Positions 63,358-64,000 of a stretch of 64,000 nt of DNA are shown here, piece by piece. The notes under the pieces are model-generated. The model did not search any database. It was not told where the DNA came from and worked only from the letters and a program-made list of their open reading frames with translations. A program made the translations under genes and the position numbers. This DNA is from Dyella_D sp052115385 (GTDB lineage Bacteria; Pseudomonadota; Gammaproteobacteria; Xanthomonadales; Rhodanobacteraceae). The stretch covers positions 67,844-131,843 of the forward strand of contig NZ_JBFRGP010000013.1 in assembly GCF_052115385.1 (NCBI RefSeq), given 5' to 3'. Position 1 is the stretch's first letter; every line of letters starts with the position of its first letter.

Positions 63358-63639
63358 ATGAATACTCCAGAGAGTGAGCTCTCGGAAATCCGAGAGCTAA
63401 TCGTTAGTTCGGAGCAGGGATTATTCCCTGTGGATACGGTGGCATTTTGTGTTGCGGAATGCATCATCAAGTATGAAGATGCAGAGCTGCTTACAAAAGT
63501 TCCTGCAAATATATCTTCTCTGATAAATGGGATGGTTGAGGCTTACAAGGAGGACGGTTTTTTGTTTTCCTATTCCAACGTTGGCAAGGTAGATAAAACT
63601 GAGTTTGTACGAAAATTAATGGGCGTTTTAGAGAGTTAG
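63358..63639 (+). CDS. candidate immunity protein to the RHS toxin tail
   Basis: A 93-residue acidic protein ('ELSEIRELIVSSEQGLFPVD', 'CIIKYEDAELLTKVPANISS'), predicted mostly helical. It starts 13 bp after the toxin-like frame with an agaggaag ribosome site. The codon use is AT-rich, unlike the window. In polymorphic toxin loci the gene right after the toxin tail encodes its immunity protein, which is the only basis for the call. Confidence 0.6.
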   Translation: MNTPESELSEIRELIVSSEQGLFPVDTVAFCVAECIIKYEDAELLTKVPANISSLINGMVEAYKEDGFLFSYSNVGKVDKTEFVRKLMGVLES

Positions 63640-63698
63640 AAGCCAAAGGGGGTAAGTGGGGGCGTTAGACGCCCTTGTTCAGGCAATAATGGCAATAA

Positions 63699-63743
63699 GG
63701 GGCCGGAGGTAGTTATGTGCGCCCGAGGGGCCGGAGGTAGTTA
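63699..63743 (+). repeat. 17-bp direct repeat, each copy a ribosome-site/stop unit
   Basis: ggggccggaggtagtta occurs at 63699-63715 and 63727-63743. Copy 1 is followed by ATG, opening a 9-codon frame whose TAA stop is in copy 2. Copy 2 is followed by the ATG (63745) of a 60-codon frame that runs into the insertion sequence. It may be a recombination footprint at the end of the RHS tail. Confidence 0.7.
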
Positions 63744-63853
63744 AATGCAGTCGCCGGAATGTCAACCTCGGTTGCCTCTTGAGGCTGATGGGCGGCCCTG
63801 TGGGCGTATAGATGCCGGGCGCCCAAGCGCTTTTTCGACCATGGCCTGGAATC

Positions 63854-64000
63854 GGGGCTTGTACAGACTTTTGTGTAAACGGGATCGCTTTAAAGCTGAG
63901 GGATGCGGCCTTCGAACTGGATGGTAAAGCGGTTGAGCGCCGCCTTCCAATCATGGATTGGAAGCGTCCATTTTTTACTGATGTTGCGCAGCCCTAAGTA
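63854..64000 (-). mobile_element. right end of an IS256-family insertion sequence
   Basis: The element continues beyond the window. The end is inferred from ggggcttgtacagacttttgtgtaaa at about 63854, which has the TTTTGTGTAAA core common in this family's terminal repeats. The exact boundary and target duplication cannot be set without the other end. Confidence 0.7.
63890..64000 (-). CDS. IS256-family transposase, C-terminal 36 residues only
   Basis: Read on the minus strand to a TAA at 63890-63892, the last codons give 'RNISKKWTLPIHDWKAALNR' followed by 'FTIQFEGRIPQL'. This is the conserved C-terminal tail of IS256/mutator-type transposases (…W-x-x-ALN-x-F-x-I-x-FEGR…). The catalytic DDE region lies outside the window. 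A DDE recombinase that acts on the IS ends. Confidence 0.85.
   Translation of the reverse strand, partial: YLGLRNISKKWTLPIHDWKAALNRFTIQFEGRIPQL

Overview
This is a GC-rich chromosomal segment with densely packed, often ATGA-overlapping genes. TonB-dependent uptake, two ECF sigma operons, autotransporter and RHS genes and several REP-like palindromes suggest a Gram-negative gammaproteobacterium of the Xanthomonadales/Lysobacterales, probably near Dyella, Luteibacter or Rhodanobacter. The placement is an inference from style and gene content. No rRNA, tRNA or CRISPR array was seen.

Layout. 0-9.3 kb: a CocE-like hydrolase cut by the window edge, a LytS/LytR-type two-component pair, a serine beta-lactamase-like hydrolase flanked by two related small secreted proteins, a small lipoprotein, a LysR regulator divergent from an NmrA-like oxidoreductase, and a GNAT enzyme. 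9.6-13 kb: a large autotransporter gene broken by one in-frame TGA inside its beta-barrel. 13-17 kb: a membrane protein, an HD-domain protein divergent from a GlxA-type regulator, a second copy of the small lipoprotein, and a Tat-exported carbonic anhydrase. 17-19.6 kb (minus): an ECF sigma / zinc anti-sigma / lipoprotein subtilase operon. 19.7-22.9 kb (minus): cytochrome b561, a cytochrome-porin fusion, a small cytochrome c and a TorF-like porin, which together look like an inner-to-outer-membrane electron route.

23.1-43.8 kb is a cell-surface glycan locus. It holds an FdtA-type sugar ketoisomerase, a NeuD-like acetyltransferase, a beta-propeller glycosidase-like protein, a GNAT/FemAB-like acyltransferase, an FdtB-type aminotransferase, Wzx, a GT2, Wzy and Wzz. 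These are followed by two methyltransferases, an amidohydrolase, a cobalamin-type radical SAM enzyme and two GT4 enzymes. Its right end is an unusual module: a PF14907-like nucleotidyltransferase and a second radical SAM enzyme (minus), divergent from an HPr-kinase-like P-loop protein and an ABC exporter (plus). Kinase, nucleotidyltransferase and exporter also occur together in lasso-peptide and HPr-rel-A loci, but no precursor or PqqD-like gene is visible here.

43.9-50 kb: DUF4142, KGG stress and histone-like proteins, then a FecI/FecR/TonB-receptor surface-signalling operon. 50.3-64 kb: a 4021-residue RHS/YD-repeat protein that ends without the usual RHS core terminator. It is followed out of frame by a lower-GC pretoxin/toxin C-terminus, a candidate immunity gene, a 17-bp direct repeat and the 3' end of an IS256-family transposase at the window edge.
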